From Geomicrobium sp. JCM 19039 (GTDB lineage: Bacteria > Bacillota > Bacilli > Bacillales > Marinococcaceae), in the NCBI RefSeq assembly GCF_000698145.1, contig NZ_BAXB01000001.1, positions 186,001-250,000 of the forward strand: a stretch of 64,000 nt of DNA, written 5' to 3'. The notes below the pieces were generated by a model that was given only the letters and a program-made list of their open reading frames with translations, ran no database searches and had not been told where the DNA came from. Of this stretch, positions 1 through 9,129 are shown piece after piece (position 1 is the first letter of the stretch; the number at the start of each line of letters is the position of its first letter). Position numbers and translations under genes: made by a program.

Positions 1-2
1 AT

Positions 3-1289
3 GAGGAGCCGTTTGTACGTTCGGTATCTACATTTACAGGTACGGCCATCCCTGATCTATTTTCATCAGATGGTGGGAGTGAGGAAAGTGAGAATCTCGC
101 AAACTTCCTCATCTATATTGATAAAGACATGATTGATGCGCGAGACGCGATGAATCAATGGAGCGAAGAGCTACCAGAAGCTTTTGGCGATCTTGAGTCG
201 TATGAAGTGTCGATCATTGAATCAGGTCCTCCAGTAGGAGCGCCAATTGCTATTGAAATTCAAGGAGAATCCATTGATGCACTACTTGATAAGAGTGGAG
301 AAGCGCAAGAAATTCTCGCAAACACCGAAGGTGTGCTGAATGTAGATGATGATATTGGAACAGCTGTTGAATCGTATCAAATGCAGCTCGACCGAGATGT
401 AATGGAGGAAAACAACTTCTCAAGTAGTGAAATTAGTGATGCACTTGCTGCAATTGGAGAAGGTGTCCCTCTGGGAGAGTTTGACGTTGACGGGGAACTA
501 CTCGATTGGCGTGTCGCTTATGATGGCAATGAAGTTGACTTGCTTGATGAAGTTACCTTAGAAGGTATAGAAGAGTCCGTTGTTCTTTCAGATATCGTCA
601 CGATTGAAGAAGCAGAAGTTACGCCGCGCATTCCGCATTCAGATGGCAATCGTATCGTAACGGTACGGGCTTTCCCTGGTGAACGGAGCGCTGACGATAT
701 TATCGCTGAAGTCGAAGACGATCTGTTAGCGTTAGAAGATGACGACACATCCATCACGATCGGAGGGGAGACAGCGGAGAGAACGGATGTGTTCATCCAA
801 ATCGGTCTAATCTTTATCGTTGTTGTGTTCCTCATTTTAATTGTGATGGCAATTCAATTTTATTCGCTTTCCATTCCGTTTATCATATTAAGCGCTGTGT
901 ATTTAGCGTTTTCCGGCGCAATGATTGGTTTATTTATCACTCAAACAGGACTTGGCTTCATGTCACTTATGGGTGGTGTGAGCTTGGCCGGTATCGTCGT
1001 CCGAAACGGAATTGTGCTTATCGAATTCATTGAACAGAGACGAAAAGAAGGGCTCGGTGCCAAAGAAGCAGTTACGCTCGCTGCAGAGCAGCGTTTCCGC
1101 CCGGTCGTGCTCACGTCCCTTACAACAATTGCCGGTCTAATGCCTGTCGCCCTTGGTAACAGCACATTGTTCCAACCGTTAGGGATTACCATCGTTTCAG
1201 GCGCGCTATTCTCCGCCATATTAACGTTGTTTGTTGTACCTGCACTCTATCTAGTACGTGAACGCTGGAAACGAGGAGAAATTTCCTAA
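3..1289 (+). CDS. RND family efflux permease, C-terminal part (partial)
   Basis: The reading frame is open from the left edge of the window, so the start lies upstream and about 428 residues are seen. This is the C-terminal half of an AcrB/SwrC-type resistance-nodulation-division permease, which exports amphiphilic compounds by proton antiport. An extracytoplasmic region of about 260 residues is followed by the second membrane bundle. A first helix (IGLIFIVVVFLILIVMAIQF) is followed by the family motif GIVVRNGIVLIEF, then RFRPVVLTSLTTIAGLMPVA and a last helix ending in VVPALYLVRERW. In Bacillus the single RND protein SwrC/YerP has this layout; that exact assignment is inference. A strong terminator follows directly. 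No frameshift is visible. Confidence 0.9.
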   Translation, partial: EEPFVRSVSTFTGTAIPDLFSSDGGSEESENLANFLIYIDKDMIDARDAMNQWSEELPEAFGDLESYEVSIIESGPPVGAPIAIEIQGESIDALLDKSGEAQEILANTEGVLNVDDDIGTAVESYQMQLDRDVMEENNFSSSEISDALAAIGEGVPLGEFDVDGELLDWRVAYDGNEVDLLDEVTLEGIEESVVLSDIVTIEEAEVTPRIPHSDGNRIVTVRAFPGERSADDIIAEVEDDLLALEDDDTSITIGGETAERTDVFIQIGLIFIVVVFLILIVMAIQFYSLSIPFIILSAVYLAFSGAMIGLFITQTGLGFMSLMGGVSLAGIVVRNGIVLIEFIEQRRKEGLGAKEAVTLAAEQRFRPVVLTSLTTIAGLMPVALGNSTLFQPLGITIVSGALFSAILTLFVVPALYLVRERWKRGEIS

Positions 1290-1295
1290 ACGAGC

Positions 1296-1336
1296 AAAGG
1301 TTGATGAGAAGATCACTTCTCATCAACCTTTTTTTA
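1296..1336 (+). terminator. Rho-independent terminator of the RND gene
   Basis: A perfect 16-bp stem (1296-1311 with 1316-1331) with a 4-base loop ATCA is followed by a run of T. It begins 6 bases after the TAA stop of the RND gene. Confidence 0.9.
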
Positions 1337-1339
1337 GAG

Positions 1340-2025
1340 TGTGCCGAGCTCCATGTGTTCATGTTGGGCGCTGGGTGGTTGCTCTCTACTGTGTTACCTA
1401 TGTTCACTGAAAAAGGGAAATTAAAAATACGTATAACGATGTTTAGCTTGATTTTCATCAATTAGGAACATCTTTTAGTAGGAACCCCCCCATCAGTTGG
1501 ACTCGGTGGTCTACTTTAGCAAGTAACTCAGAGAGACGTTTTTTTCAGTGACCTCTCTTACCTAGGTGAGGGAACCGTTTTTTTTAAATAGATGGGATAA
1601 AAAAACAGATACGATCATAGGCCGCTTTGTGCTGGTCGATGAATGGAGATTGTACCGTCCGAACGTGCGGTCATGTTTGTTTGACTACTTTCTGCTTCCA
1701 ATCGGTGGGCATGTGACTTCAAAAAGGTGTCTATGGAATTAGAACCGTATGATGTTTGAGTCGCCCCCCCCCTTCGTTATGCTTGTATGAACTAACCAAG
1801 ATCGAGATATAGAGGAGGTTGCTTACCATACTTGGCGGGCCAATTCGATGAGTGTTCCACTGAGAGGTGCCGGCTGCGTGTGGTCCGTTGGGAAATCCTA
1901 CCATATCAAAGTTCAATGGCATGATTTTCGTTTTATACGCGATCAAACGAGAGAAAACCTTCCCTCACAAATTTCGGTGCCGCTAGCCCGTGTGAACGAG
2001 AAAAGGATTTTCTCTTTCTTACGTA
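1340..2025. other. Gene-poor intergenic region with possible gene relics
   Basis: No credible gene is seen across about 690 bases. On the plus strand 1338-1465 translates into a short hydrophobic stretch (HVFMLGAGWLLSTVLPMF and following) ending in a stop, which could be a relic of a membrane protein. On the minus strand 1750-1946 reads FDMVGFPNGPHAAGTSQWN without a clear start or ribosome site. Homopolymer C runs occur near 1488 and 1765. None of this is enough to name a gene. Confidence 0.4.
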
Positions 2026-2109
2026 GTGTTACTAACGGCATTGCTAGAAGTCATTGCTCATTTGGTGTGTGCATACAGTAATAGAAATGCATGTCCTGGG
2101 GGAGATTTT

Positions 2110-2559
2110 GTGAGGACCTGGTACTGGGTATTGTTCACGCTCTATATGGGCGCGTTGGTATACGTGACGTTTTTTGCTTGGAATCACGGGGCGTCCCTCG
2201 GGCCTGAAGGTCCTGGGGGAAGAAATTATAATCTCACTCCAGTGAGGAGCATTTACCGGATTGCTGTTTTTAGTCCTGAATGGGTAGCGCCTGTCCGTAT
2301 TCTCATTGGAAATATCATTATGTTTATGCCGCTTGGTTTTTTTCTGCCGTTATTATTCAGACAGGTGCGTACGATCCTGCGCATTGTCCTCGTAGGTTTT
2401 TTTGTATCCTTGTGGATCGAAGTGATGCAGTTTTTGCTCACGTATCGAGTTGCTGACGTCGATGATCTTATTTTGAATGTGATGGGTGCCTTTAGCGGAG
2501 GTGTACTCTATTTCGCAATGCGCTCAGCCAAACGTCGTGTTTATTTGTTTAACGTATAA
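2110..2559 (+). CDS. VanZ-family membrane protein
   Basis: A 149-residue integral membrane protein of the VanZ-like family. VanZ gives low-level teicoplanin resistance in enterococci; the role of chromosomal homologues in bacilli is not settled. Visible features are an N-terminal helix (WVLFTLYMGALVYVTFFAW), the family region NLTPVRSIYRI, the segment NIIMFMPLGFFLPLLF, and the conserved SLWIEVMQFLLTYRVADVDD with its acidic pair. The GTG start at 2110 is chosen because GGGGGAG lies 5 bases upstream; an in-frame ATG at 2026 would add 28 residues with no ribosome site. The last 19 bases overlap the 3' end of the convergent TVP38 gene. Confidence 0.8.
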   Translation: MRTWYWVLFTLYMGALVYVTFFAWNHGASLGPEGPGGRNYNLTPVRSIYRIAVFSPEWVAPVRILIGNIIMFMPLGFFLPLLFRQVRTILRIVLVGFFVSLWIEVMQFLLTYRVADVDDLILNVMGAFSGGVLYFAMRSAKRRVYLFNV

Positions 2560-3167
2560 CGAACCCATAAGCGATAGCAACTGTACACGACGAGTAAAAA
2601 CAAACCGTAAAAAACGGCAACATAAACTAAGCCGAGAGGGTTATGTACGATCGTACTCCCGACCGTCGCAAATAAAATCATTGATGGAATTTTGCCGAGT
2701 GAAGAGGCAATGGCATAACTCCAAAACCCAACGCGGCTAAGCGCGCTATATATGTTTACAATAATTGACGGCACGATCGGAATTAACCGTGTCAAAAAGA
2801 TCGTCATAAAGGAATTCCGTTCAAATAAGCCGTTGATACGCGCCAACGTAGCATACCGATTGAGCACGCGTTCTCCCCAATCTTGATAGCCGTAGCGGAC
2901 GAACATAAACATAATTATTGAAGCGGCTGCAGAGCCGACCCATGTAACGAAACTTCCGAGAACAGAGCCGTAAATCGCACCTAAAATACCCCCGATAATC
3001 GGATAAGGAATAATTGGGAAAAGCGAGAGCAATGTAGCAATTGCTGCGGTGATGAATATTGACTCGGTACCTTCTTGGTCAATCCAAAGAGCAAGTTCTT
3101 CTCCATATAATAATGCAACAAGCGCTAATGATACGAGTATCATTAGCACGAATAATTTTCGTAACAT
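2541..3167 (-). CDS. TVP38/TMEM64 family membrane protein
   Basis: 208 residues, the usual size for bacterial TVP38/TMEM64 (SNARE-associated, PF09335) proteins related to DedA. An N-terminal helix is followed by the core PYPIIGGILGAIYGSVLGSF with its Gly-rich pattern. Then come FERNSFMTIFLTRLIPIVPS, with the family's hydrophobic-Arg-Leu-Ile-Pro motif, and a C-terminal helix. The family is thought to act in lipid scrambling or membrane homeostasis; the role here is inferred only from the family. GGTGACC-type sequence precedes the ATG. It is convergent with the VanZ gene, with a 19-base overlap of the coding ends. Confidence 0.85.
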   Translation of the reverse strand: MLRKLFVLMILVSLALVALLYGEELALWIDQEGTESIFITAAIATLLSLFPIIPYPIIGGILGAIYGSVLGSFVTWVGSAAASIIMFMFVRYGYQDWGERVLNRYATLARINGLFERNSFMTIFLTRLIPIVPSIIVNIYSALSRVGFWSYAIASSLGKIPSMILFATVGSTIVHNPLGLVYVAVFYGLFLLVVYSCYRLWVRYTLNK

Positions 3168-3248
3168 CTGGTCACCTCCCGTCTATTCTAGCAGAATTCT
3201 GCTAGAATAGAATGGTCGAACGTTTAACAGATGAGGGTGAAAATACAG

Positions 3249-3821
3249 ATGAAAAGAATTGGTTTGTTGTTAGGCTTAACTGTACTTCTCGTTGGGTGTA
3301 GCACAGAAGGGGAAGTTTCTGAAGACGGGGTTGACCGTAATGATGCGGTTGAAGTGACGATGACGATGGAAACAGGCGGGGAAGTCGAGATGCACTTGTA
3401 TCCGAACAATGCGCCCGAAACTGTAGACAATTTCGTCTCTCTTATCGAAGATGGTTTTTATGATGGACTTACGTTTCACCGTATTGTTCCAGGGTTTATG
3501 GTCCAAGGCGGTGACCCTGACGGCACTGGAATGGGGGGCTCTCCTGAAACCATCACCGGTGAGTTCGCAAGTAATGAATTTGAAAATCCGTTAGATCACC
3601 AAGAAGGTGTGCTCTCCATGGCTAGAGTTCAAGGAGATCCCAATTCAGCATCATCCCAATTCTTCATTATGCTCGGGGAGCATGCATCTTTAGACGGGGA
3701 TTACGCCGCCTTTGGAGAAGTCGTTGACGGAATGGACGTTGTCGAAGAAATCGCTCAATCGGAAACAACAGGGGAGATGGCAGTTGACCCGCCCGTCATT
3801 GCTTCCATGGAAGTGAACTAA
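3249..3821 (+). CDS. Peptidyl-prolyl cis-trans isomerase, cyclophilin-type lipoprotein
   Basis: 190 residues. A lipoprotein signal (MKRIGLLLGLTVLLVGC, lipobox LVGC) predicts anchoring on the outer face of the membrane. After an acidic linker comes a complete cyclophilin domain with the hallmark FHRIVPGFMVQGGDP and SASSQFFIML, where the active-site Arg, Phe, Met and Gln lie. It should catalyse proline isomerisation during folding of secreted proteins, a role that PrsA partly fills in other bacilli. The ATG at 3249 is preferred over the in-frame ATG at 3231, because GAGGGTG lies between them at ribosome-binding distance from 3249 and the signal peptide then starts normally. Confidence 0.93.
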   Translation: MKRIGLLLGLTVLLVGCSTEGEVSEDGVDRNDAVEVTMTMETGGEVEMHLYPNNAPETVDNFVSLIEDGFYDGLTFHRIVPGFMVQGGDPDGTGMGGSPETITGEFASNEFENPLDHQEGVLSMARVQGDPNSASSQFFIMLGEHASLDGDYAAFGEVVDGMDVVEEIAQSETTGEMAVDPPVIASMEVN

Positions 3822-3880
3822 AGTATAGTTAAAACGATACTAAATCGCTTGTGTGGTGCCCGAAATCAAAACCTCAATAA

Positions 3881-3908
3881 AACTAGCCTTCTCCGGCTAG
3901 TTTTTTAT
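3881..3908 (+). terminator. Terminator of the cyclophilin gene
   Basis: Stem AACTAGCC (3881-3888) pairs with GGCTAGTT (3895-3902) and runs into T6. It lies just before the left end of the repeat block that starts at 3922. Confidence 0.85.
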
Positions 3909-3921
3909 TATGAGAGTCCAT

Positions 3922-4804
3922 CTATATAGAATGATCGTAAGAGTTTCCTGATTAGGCTGTTGGACGTTGGGGGAAGGGGCAGCGAGTTGCTGGGCGCCAA
4001 TAAGCGAGCAATTTGTCGGCCCTAGCAGGGCCGAAACTAAGTCGGACTCGGTTCGGCGCGGCTCGCGCCGACAACTTGTGGGTACTTCGGGGCAGGGATG
4101 TACACATGAGCTTATGATCTGTTCTCGTGTTCGCACAATCTGTTCCCTAGTTTATGAGAATATACCGCTTTTCCTGCGATGTTCCTCAACTCGAGCATAG
4201 CTTCCACTTTACCAAGCTTACCATTGGTTCTTAAACGAAATAAATTCATTGAATCCGATGAAAGAGATCGGTCTTTACGGGCAAACGCCTCCTTATCGTC
4301 TGTTGAAGTTCATTTCACTTCGACTACTTCGTTTCCGATTGTTGTTCGTCACTGCAAAGGTTGCGGGGCAACACAGAAAACGTTGGCCGAAGGGTAAAAA
4401 GACGTGACCGATAGTCACCACCTGGAGCAAGCAAGTGATGACCTGTCACGTATGTGACAATCGAGCCCTCAAACTGGCCACTTTCGGCACTCAACGGTCA
4501 CATATATCACGTTTTGTGACCGTTGACTCCGTTTATGTGCGGATCCACATTATAAATGATGATTTTTCTTTCCCAAGTGTCACATAAATGAATATATGGG
4601 GCATTTGGACATCTTTCCACACACCGTAGCCAGTAGCAGAAACGTGAACCGCGTCGCCCTTATGCTCTGGAGTGTCAAGAAAACACGGTGCTGTATTTTG
4701 ACCACCGATGTTGCCCTTATGCTCTGGAGTACAACCATCCGCCTATATTGGAAAGCAACAACTAATTGTGCTTATTAGGAAAATGTTTAGTTCAGTCCAT
4801 CTAG
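3922..4804. repeat. Composite mosaic repeat, locus A (type 1 fused to type 3)
   Basis: An 883-bp non-coding block. It starts with the terminal repeat CTATATAGAATGATCGTAAG and ends at 4804 with an imperfect inverted copy of the same terminus. 3922 to about 4228 matches the type 1 modules at 51187, 58037 and (reversed) 31364. From about 4229 onward it matches the type 3 modules at 57297 and (reversed) 44057. The inner termini of both modules are missing at the junction, so this is a chimera. It contains hairpins at 4404-4418 and 4491-4526 and two 58-60 bp tandem units at about 4650-4735. The last 18 bases lie inside the convergent tetR gene. Confidence 0.85.
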
Positions 4805-5350
4805 GAAAATTTCCGCGGATTTTACGTAGCGTCGTTTTCGTTCGTCAATTGGATAATCACCATACAGCATGTCCATGCCGACAGAAAGAGCGCTTGCAAT
4901 TTCACTCACTTCCCACGAATTGCCTACACTCCACTCTTCTTGATCATTCCCCTCTTGAATAATGTCCATAAAGCATTCGGTGTAACGGTCGTCAATTTCT
5001 TTGATTTTGGCTTTAATCTCTGGTGAGTAATGACTTTCCAAGGCATAAAATTCAGCAACAGCACTTCTCATTGGATGATACGTCTGCCGGGTCGCACTAT
5101 ATGTGGCGAGTCCGATGAATTTCTCTCTTGCGTTGTTGAATTCATGACTTTTAAGAGACCATCCATGTAACCAGTGATCATCGTCTTCTTCAATAATCTT
5201 TAGGAATAAAGCTTCTTTGTTTTTGAAATGATGATAAAGATTCCCTTTACTACTTTCTGATGCTCGAACAATATCGGCAACCGATGTTTCTCGGTATCCT
5301 TTTTCAATGAACAGCTGCTTTGCGGCTTCAATGATGGATTGCTCTTTCAA
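4787..5350 (-). CDS. TetR/AcrR family transcriptional regulator
   Basis: 187 residues starting with TTG, with GGAGG 8 bases upstream. The N-terminal TetR helix-turn-helix is complete (IEAAKQLFIEKGYRETSVAD, then GNLYHHFKNKEALFLKII). The rest is a ligand-binding domain with no recognised specificity. It is divergent from the MFS gene at 5429, and a palindrome in the shared region is its likely operator. So it probably represses both genes and releases on binding an exported compound; this is inference. The final codons (LDGLN and the TAA) fall inside the terminal repeat of mosaic repeat A, so the natural C-terminus may have been replaced by repeat sequence. Confidence 0.88.
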   Translation of the reverse strand: MKEQSIIEAAKQLFIEKGYRETSVADIVRASESSKGNLYHHFKNKEALFLKIIEEDDDHWLHGWSLKSHEFNNAREKFIGLATYSATRQTYHPMRSAVAEFYALESHYSPEIKAKIKEIDDRYTECFMDIIQEGNDQEEWSVGNSWEVSEIASALSVGMDMLYGDYPIDERKRRYVKSAEIFLDGLN

Positions 5351-5363
5351 GTGAAATTCCTCC

Positions 5364-5412
5364 TTGACGAAAGTTCTTTTATCGATTATATTATAGACCG
5401 ACCGCTCGGTCT
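5364..5412 (+). promoter_or_regulatory. Sigma-A-type promoter with overlapping TetR operator
   Basis: TTGACG (5364-5369) and TATATT (5387-5392) are spaced 17 bases apart. Directly downstream, AGACCGA-CCGC-TCGGTCT (5395-5412) is a perfect palindrome of the ACCGA/TCGGT kind typical of TetR-family operators. It covers the expected transcription start of the MFS gene and lies between the divergent tetR and MFS starts. Confidence 0.75.
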
Positions 5413-5428
5413 GTGTAAAGGAGGAATC

Positions 5429-6642
5429 ATGATGGAGACAGAAGTTAAACTATCAAGGAACCGCACATTTATCCTCATGTTTATTGCTGGCGTCTTTGCA
5501 GTAGTAGGGTTTAGTATGTTTCTTACGACGGTATCATGGTATGCCGTTACAGAAATGGACTCGGCTGCAGCCGTAGGTTTAGTGCTGATGGCAGCGACCA
5601 TTCCTCGACTGCTAATGATGGTATTTGGCGGTGTTCTTGCCGATAAATATAAGAAAACAACAATCATGTTTATTACGAACCTGACGCAAGGGTTTTTATT
5701 GCTTCTTTTGTATCTGTTTGTTGCAAGTGACAACCTGACATTAACGATTCTTTTAGTGTTGGCGGGGATCTTTGGCATGCTTGATGCCTTTTTTGGTCCG
5801 GCAAGCTCTTCGCTCATTCCAAAGATTGTTGCTAAATCACAATTGCAACGGGCAAATGCCGTGTTTCAAGGGGCTGACCAAATTTCATTTATCATCGGTC
5901 CAATTCTTGCTGGGGTGTTGATGGAAGCCTACTCGGTGGCCGGAAGCTTTCTCGTTGCCACGATTCTCGTGTTCTTTTCAGCGATATTCATCTTTCCACC
6001 ACTCATTAAAGAAGCAGCTGTGGAAGAGCGCACACAGCAAAGCCCAATGCAAGATCTTAAAGACGGTTTGCAATACGTACGCAGGTCGCAATTTTTGCTC
6101 GTCGGTTTGCTCGTATTAATTACGCTTAACTTCTTTGTCTTTGGCGCACTTCATATTGCCATTCCACTCTTAGTCGATGTTCACGGAGGCTCTCCATTAA
6201 ACCTCAGCTTCATGGAGGCAAGTCTTGGGATCGGCATGTTACTCGGAAGCATGATTCTCGGCGTGTATACAATTAAAAGGCGAAGAGGCGCAATGACCTA
6301 TACGGGTTGCTTGCCGCTCTTGTGCTCTTTATTATCTTTAGCCTCATTCCGAACTTAACGGGGTTAACGATCTTAATCTTTTTTATTGGGTTTTCAATGG
6401 TGTTTGTCTATATTCCGTTCTTTACTGTCGCTCAAGAAAATACGGATCAACACATTATGGGAAGAGTCATGAGCATCATCTTTTTAGCCATGAATGGGTT
6501 TGACCCGGTATCTTACGGGATTGTAACCGGGATGGTTGCTTTCGAGATTCCAATTCAACTCGTGTTATTTGGTCTTGGAGTCGTGGGGCTCGTCATTTGG
6601 TTCTTTATCTTTTTCAAAGCGAAACAATTTCGTGAGGTTTAA
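5429..6642 (+). CDS. MFS transporter (one frameshift)
   Basis: A major facilitator superfamily exporter of about 404 residues. It shows a run of hydrophobic helices, the loop GVLADKYKKTTIMF (motif A-like, between helices 2 and 3) and FFGPASSSLIPKIV typical of the MdtH/enterobactin-exporter-like MFS_3 group. The ATG at 5429 (or 5432) follows AAAGGAGG. The frame breaks near 6300: the text after GAMTY continues as GLLAALVLFIIFSLIPN in another frame, consistent with a single-base indel. The gene ends at 6642. It is divergent from tetR and controlled by the promoter/operator between them. The substrate is unknown. Confidence 0.85.
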
Positions 6643-6665
6643 AATGACAAAAGAACAGGAATGTC

Positions 6666-7790
6666 ATGAACAGAGACTTTAGAAAGCTAGGTGAAACTGT
6701 GAACGAGTTATTTGCAAAAGGATCTATAGGAAATCATATATTAAAAAACCGATATATCGTTGGGCCGATGACGCGTGTGAGCTCTGAGGAAGATGGAACG
6801 CCGAATGAACGTGTCCAACAATATTATGAGCGCTTTGCTAAGGGTGGCTTTGCTGCGGTCATAACTGAGGGTGTTTATCCGGATACAAATCATAGTCAAG
6901 CGTATCGCTACCAAGGCGGTTTAGCGACAGAGAAACATGCAAGGGCTTGGGCACCGATTGTAGAAGGTGTGAAAAGTCACGGCGCGCTCATGATTGCGCA
7001 GTTAATGCACGGAGGGGCGCAAACACAAGGAAATCATTATACGGACGTCACGGTTGCTCCTTCTGAGTTTTCACCACCTGCAGATAAAGTGGAAGTGTAT
7101 TATGGAAGTGGACCGTTCCCAACAGCCAAAGAATTGTCTAAACAAGAGATTGAAGAAGTCAAACAAGGGTTCGTACAGTCAGCGAAGCTTGCCAGTCAGG
7201 CTGGGTTTAGCGGCGTTGAATTACACGGGGCGAATGGGTATTTACTTGATGAATTCCTTTCTGAAGTGAGCAACAAACGTACCGATGAATATGGCGGCAG
7301 TGTGGAGAATCGTGTCCGTCTGCTCATTGAATTAATTGAAGAAGTACGAGCGGCTGTTGGCACTGAGATGATGCTAGGCATCCGCATTTCACAGTTGAAA
7401 GCGACGAACGGGTCGTATGTATGGCCAGGAGGAGAAAGTGATGCACGGATCATTTTCTCTGCACTCGGGAAGACGAGCGTTGACTACATCCACATCTCGG
7501 ATATCGATGCGTCTGCTCCTGGTTTTGGTGAAGGAACGAAAACGATGGCGCAAGCGGCGAAACAATATGCGAACAAACCGATCATCACGTGCGGAGATTT
7601 AGGCGATCCAGAAAAAGCAGCAAGGGTATTAAAGCGAGGGGAAGCCGACTATATTGCTATCGCTCGCCAAGCATTAGCGAATCCAGATACGCCAAATCGG
7701 GTGAAAGAAGGTAAGCCATTGGATCACTTCGATGGCAAAGCGGTCATGACCCCGCAGGCGTATGTTAAGGATTTTGAATTAGAATACTAG
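6666..7790 (+). CDS. NADH:flavin oxidoreductase / old yellow enzyme
   Basis: About 374 residues of FMN-binding TIM barrel (OYE-like, PF00724). Visible motifs are NRYIVGPMTRV near the start, QLMHGG, the catalytic segment GFSGVELHGANGYLLDEFLS with its His-x-x-Asn type pair, RTDEYGGSVENR, and the phosphate-binding end PIITCGDLGDPEKA followed by DYIAIARQALANPD. It reduces activated alkenes or related electrophiles with NAD(P)H; the substrate is unknown. It starts 24 bases after the MFS gene and may be co-transcribed with it. The listed ATG gives 11 extra residues; the in-frame GTG at 6699 after AGGTG gives the more usual family N-terminus and may be the true start. Confidence 0.9.
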   Translation: MNRDFRKLGETVNELFAKGSIGNHILKNRYIVGPMTRVSSEEDGTPNERVQQYYERFAKGGFAAVITEGVYPDTNHSQAYRYQGGLATEKHARAWAPIVEGVKSHGALMIAQLMHGGAQTQGNHYTDVTVAPSEFSPPADKVEVYYGSGPFPTAKELSKQEIEEVKQGFVQSAKLASQAGFSGVELHGANGYLLDEFLSEVSNKRTDEYGGSVENRVRLLIELIEEVRAAVGTEMMLGIRISQLKATNGSYVWPGGESDARIIFSALGKTSVDYIHISDIDASAPGFGEGTKTMAQAAKQYANKPIITCGDLGDPEKAARVLKRGEADYIAIARQALANPDTPNRVKEGKPLDHFDGKAVMTPQAYVKDFELEY

Positions 7791-7798
7791 AGCATTGA

Positions 7799-7825
7799 GG
7801 AGCTAACCGTAGGTTAGCTCCTTTT
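7799..7825 (+). terminator. Terminator after the OYE gene
   Basis: GGAGCTAACC pairs perfectly with GGTTAGCTCC around a GTA loop, followed by TTTT. It closes the MFS-OYE unit. Confidence 0.85.
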
Positions 7826-7860
7826 GAAAGTGTGTGAGTGCTGTCTTAATAGATCGACGG

Positions 7861-9022
7861 TTACTCGTTTGCTACATAACCCGTTCTTTCAACGATCGTT
7901 TGGCCTTCGGGTCCGATCATCCATTCGACCAGTGTAGCCACATTCTCGTCATCTTCCCCAACGCGAGTAATGGCATAGAATTCGGATGAGAGGGGATACG
8001 TATCGTTTGCGATATTTTCTCGTGTTGGTTCCACACCATCGATCGCTAATAATCGAATCCCGTCAGTATCATTCATTTCTGTGGCAAAGAATCGAAAGGA
8101 ATAACCAATTGCTTGGGGGTGGTTTCTGTAATCAGCCGTTTCGGTTATGATGCCACCCATACCCGCTACACGATCCTCGGCAGGAGGATCCATTAGTTCC
8201 GCTTCACCGATGAATTGTTGTAAAGCGGTTTGGCTACCGCTGCCTTCCGGCCTTTGGAAAGCTTGAATCGTGCCAGATTCACTGCCTACCTCAGCCCAGT
8301 CGGTCACCTGTCCCGTATAAATCGATCGTAACTGTTCATGAGTGAGGGACTGGATAGGGTTCGTTTCGTTTACAAAGAAAACAAAAGCTTCTCTACCTAA
8401 TGGGGTAAGCTCAAATTCTACACTAAGGTCTTCAGCTTCTGCTCGTTGATTGCTAGAAGGTGCTGGTGCAAAAATTATATCCACCTCTTCGTGTAGGAGC
8501 GCTGTAAAGGCGTTGTCGGTTTGCGTTCTTCGAACGGCACTTCGGTCAGGGTTATACGTACCTCTGGGTAAACAGCTTCTGCAAAAGCTGCATAGATGGG
8601 ATAAAGAGCCGTCGCACCGTCTAGTACAGGAAGATCATCGTCAAACTGGATTGATGCTTCTTTATCGAGAGTGGCTAACGTATTGTCGTTCGTATAAGGG
8701 ATGTAGTGATCAATCTCAACATCCGCCTCAGTGATCGTTTCTAGCTGAGATTCTTGATAAGATTGGAACTGTACGACTCCGAGTGTGAGGAGGATCAAAC
8801 ACAAACCTATGCCAAGACTGCTCCCTCGGACTTTTCTAGTAAAGATATCAAAAACAGCAAGGAACGTCCAAATAACGATCAATACGTACGCTCCAAAGTA
8901 TAAATAAGCATGCATCGTATCAGTCATAACAAACAGTAAAAGAGATAACCAATGCCAGCAAAAAAAGTAATACCGAAGGCTGCGAAAATAAATCGAATGA
9001 TTTTTTGGAAAAGTCGCGCCAA
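7861..9022 (-). CDS. Membrane-anchored PstS-like substrate-binding protein (two frameshifts)
   Basis: The N-terminus is hydrophobic, with three likely helices (FIFAAFGITFFAGIGYLF, then MHAYLYFGAYVLIVIWTFLA, then GIGLCLILLTLGVV). It is followed by an extracytoplasmic phosphate-binding-protein-like domain: LPVLDGATALYPIYAAFAEA, IQAFQRPEGSGSQTALQQFI and a closing SEFYAITRVG region. GSGSQT is the anion-binding loop known from PstS. The TTG start at 9022 has GGAGG 7 bases upstream. Two indels are needed, one near 8930 joining the first helix to MTDTMHAY, and one near 8520 joining VPFEER to TDNAFTALLHEEVD. It is probably not a classical lipoprotein PstS, because the anchor has several helices; a sensor role is possible. 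It is divergent from the alarmone synthetase gene. Confidence 0.75.
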
Positions 9023-9129
9023 GATAAGTCCTCCTTTCCACTTAGTTTGCGGGGATCGGGAGTGCGCGTCAATGGCTTTTCTTGAAGTCTGTGTATGAGT
9101 TGGATATGCTGTAACGAGGAGGGACGAAA

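Noticed and set aside
3231-3248. Upstream ATG for the cyclophilin lipoprotein
   Set aside because: It overlaps the ribosome-binding sequence, and the lipoprotein signal starts properly at 3249.
4401-4530. CRISPR array, because TGTGAC-like words recur in the repeat blocks
   Set aside because: The words form inverted pairs within one module, not direct repeats with uniform spacers, and no cas gene is present.
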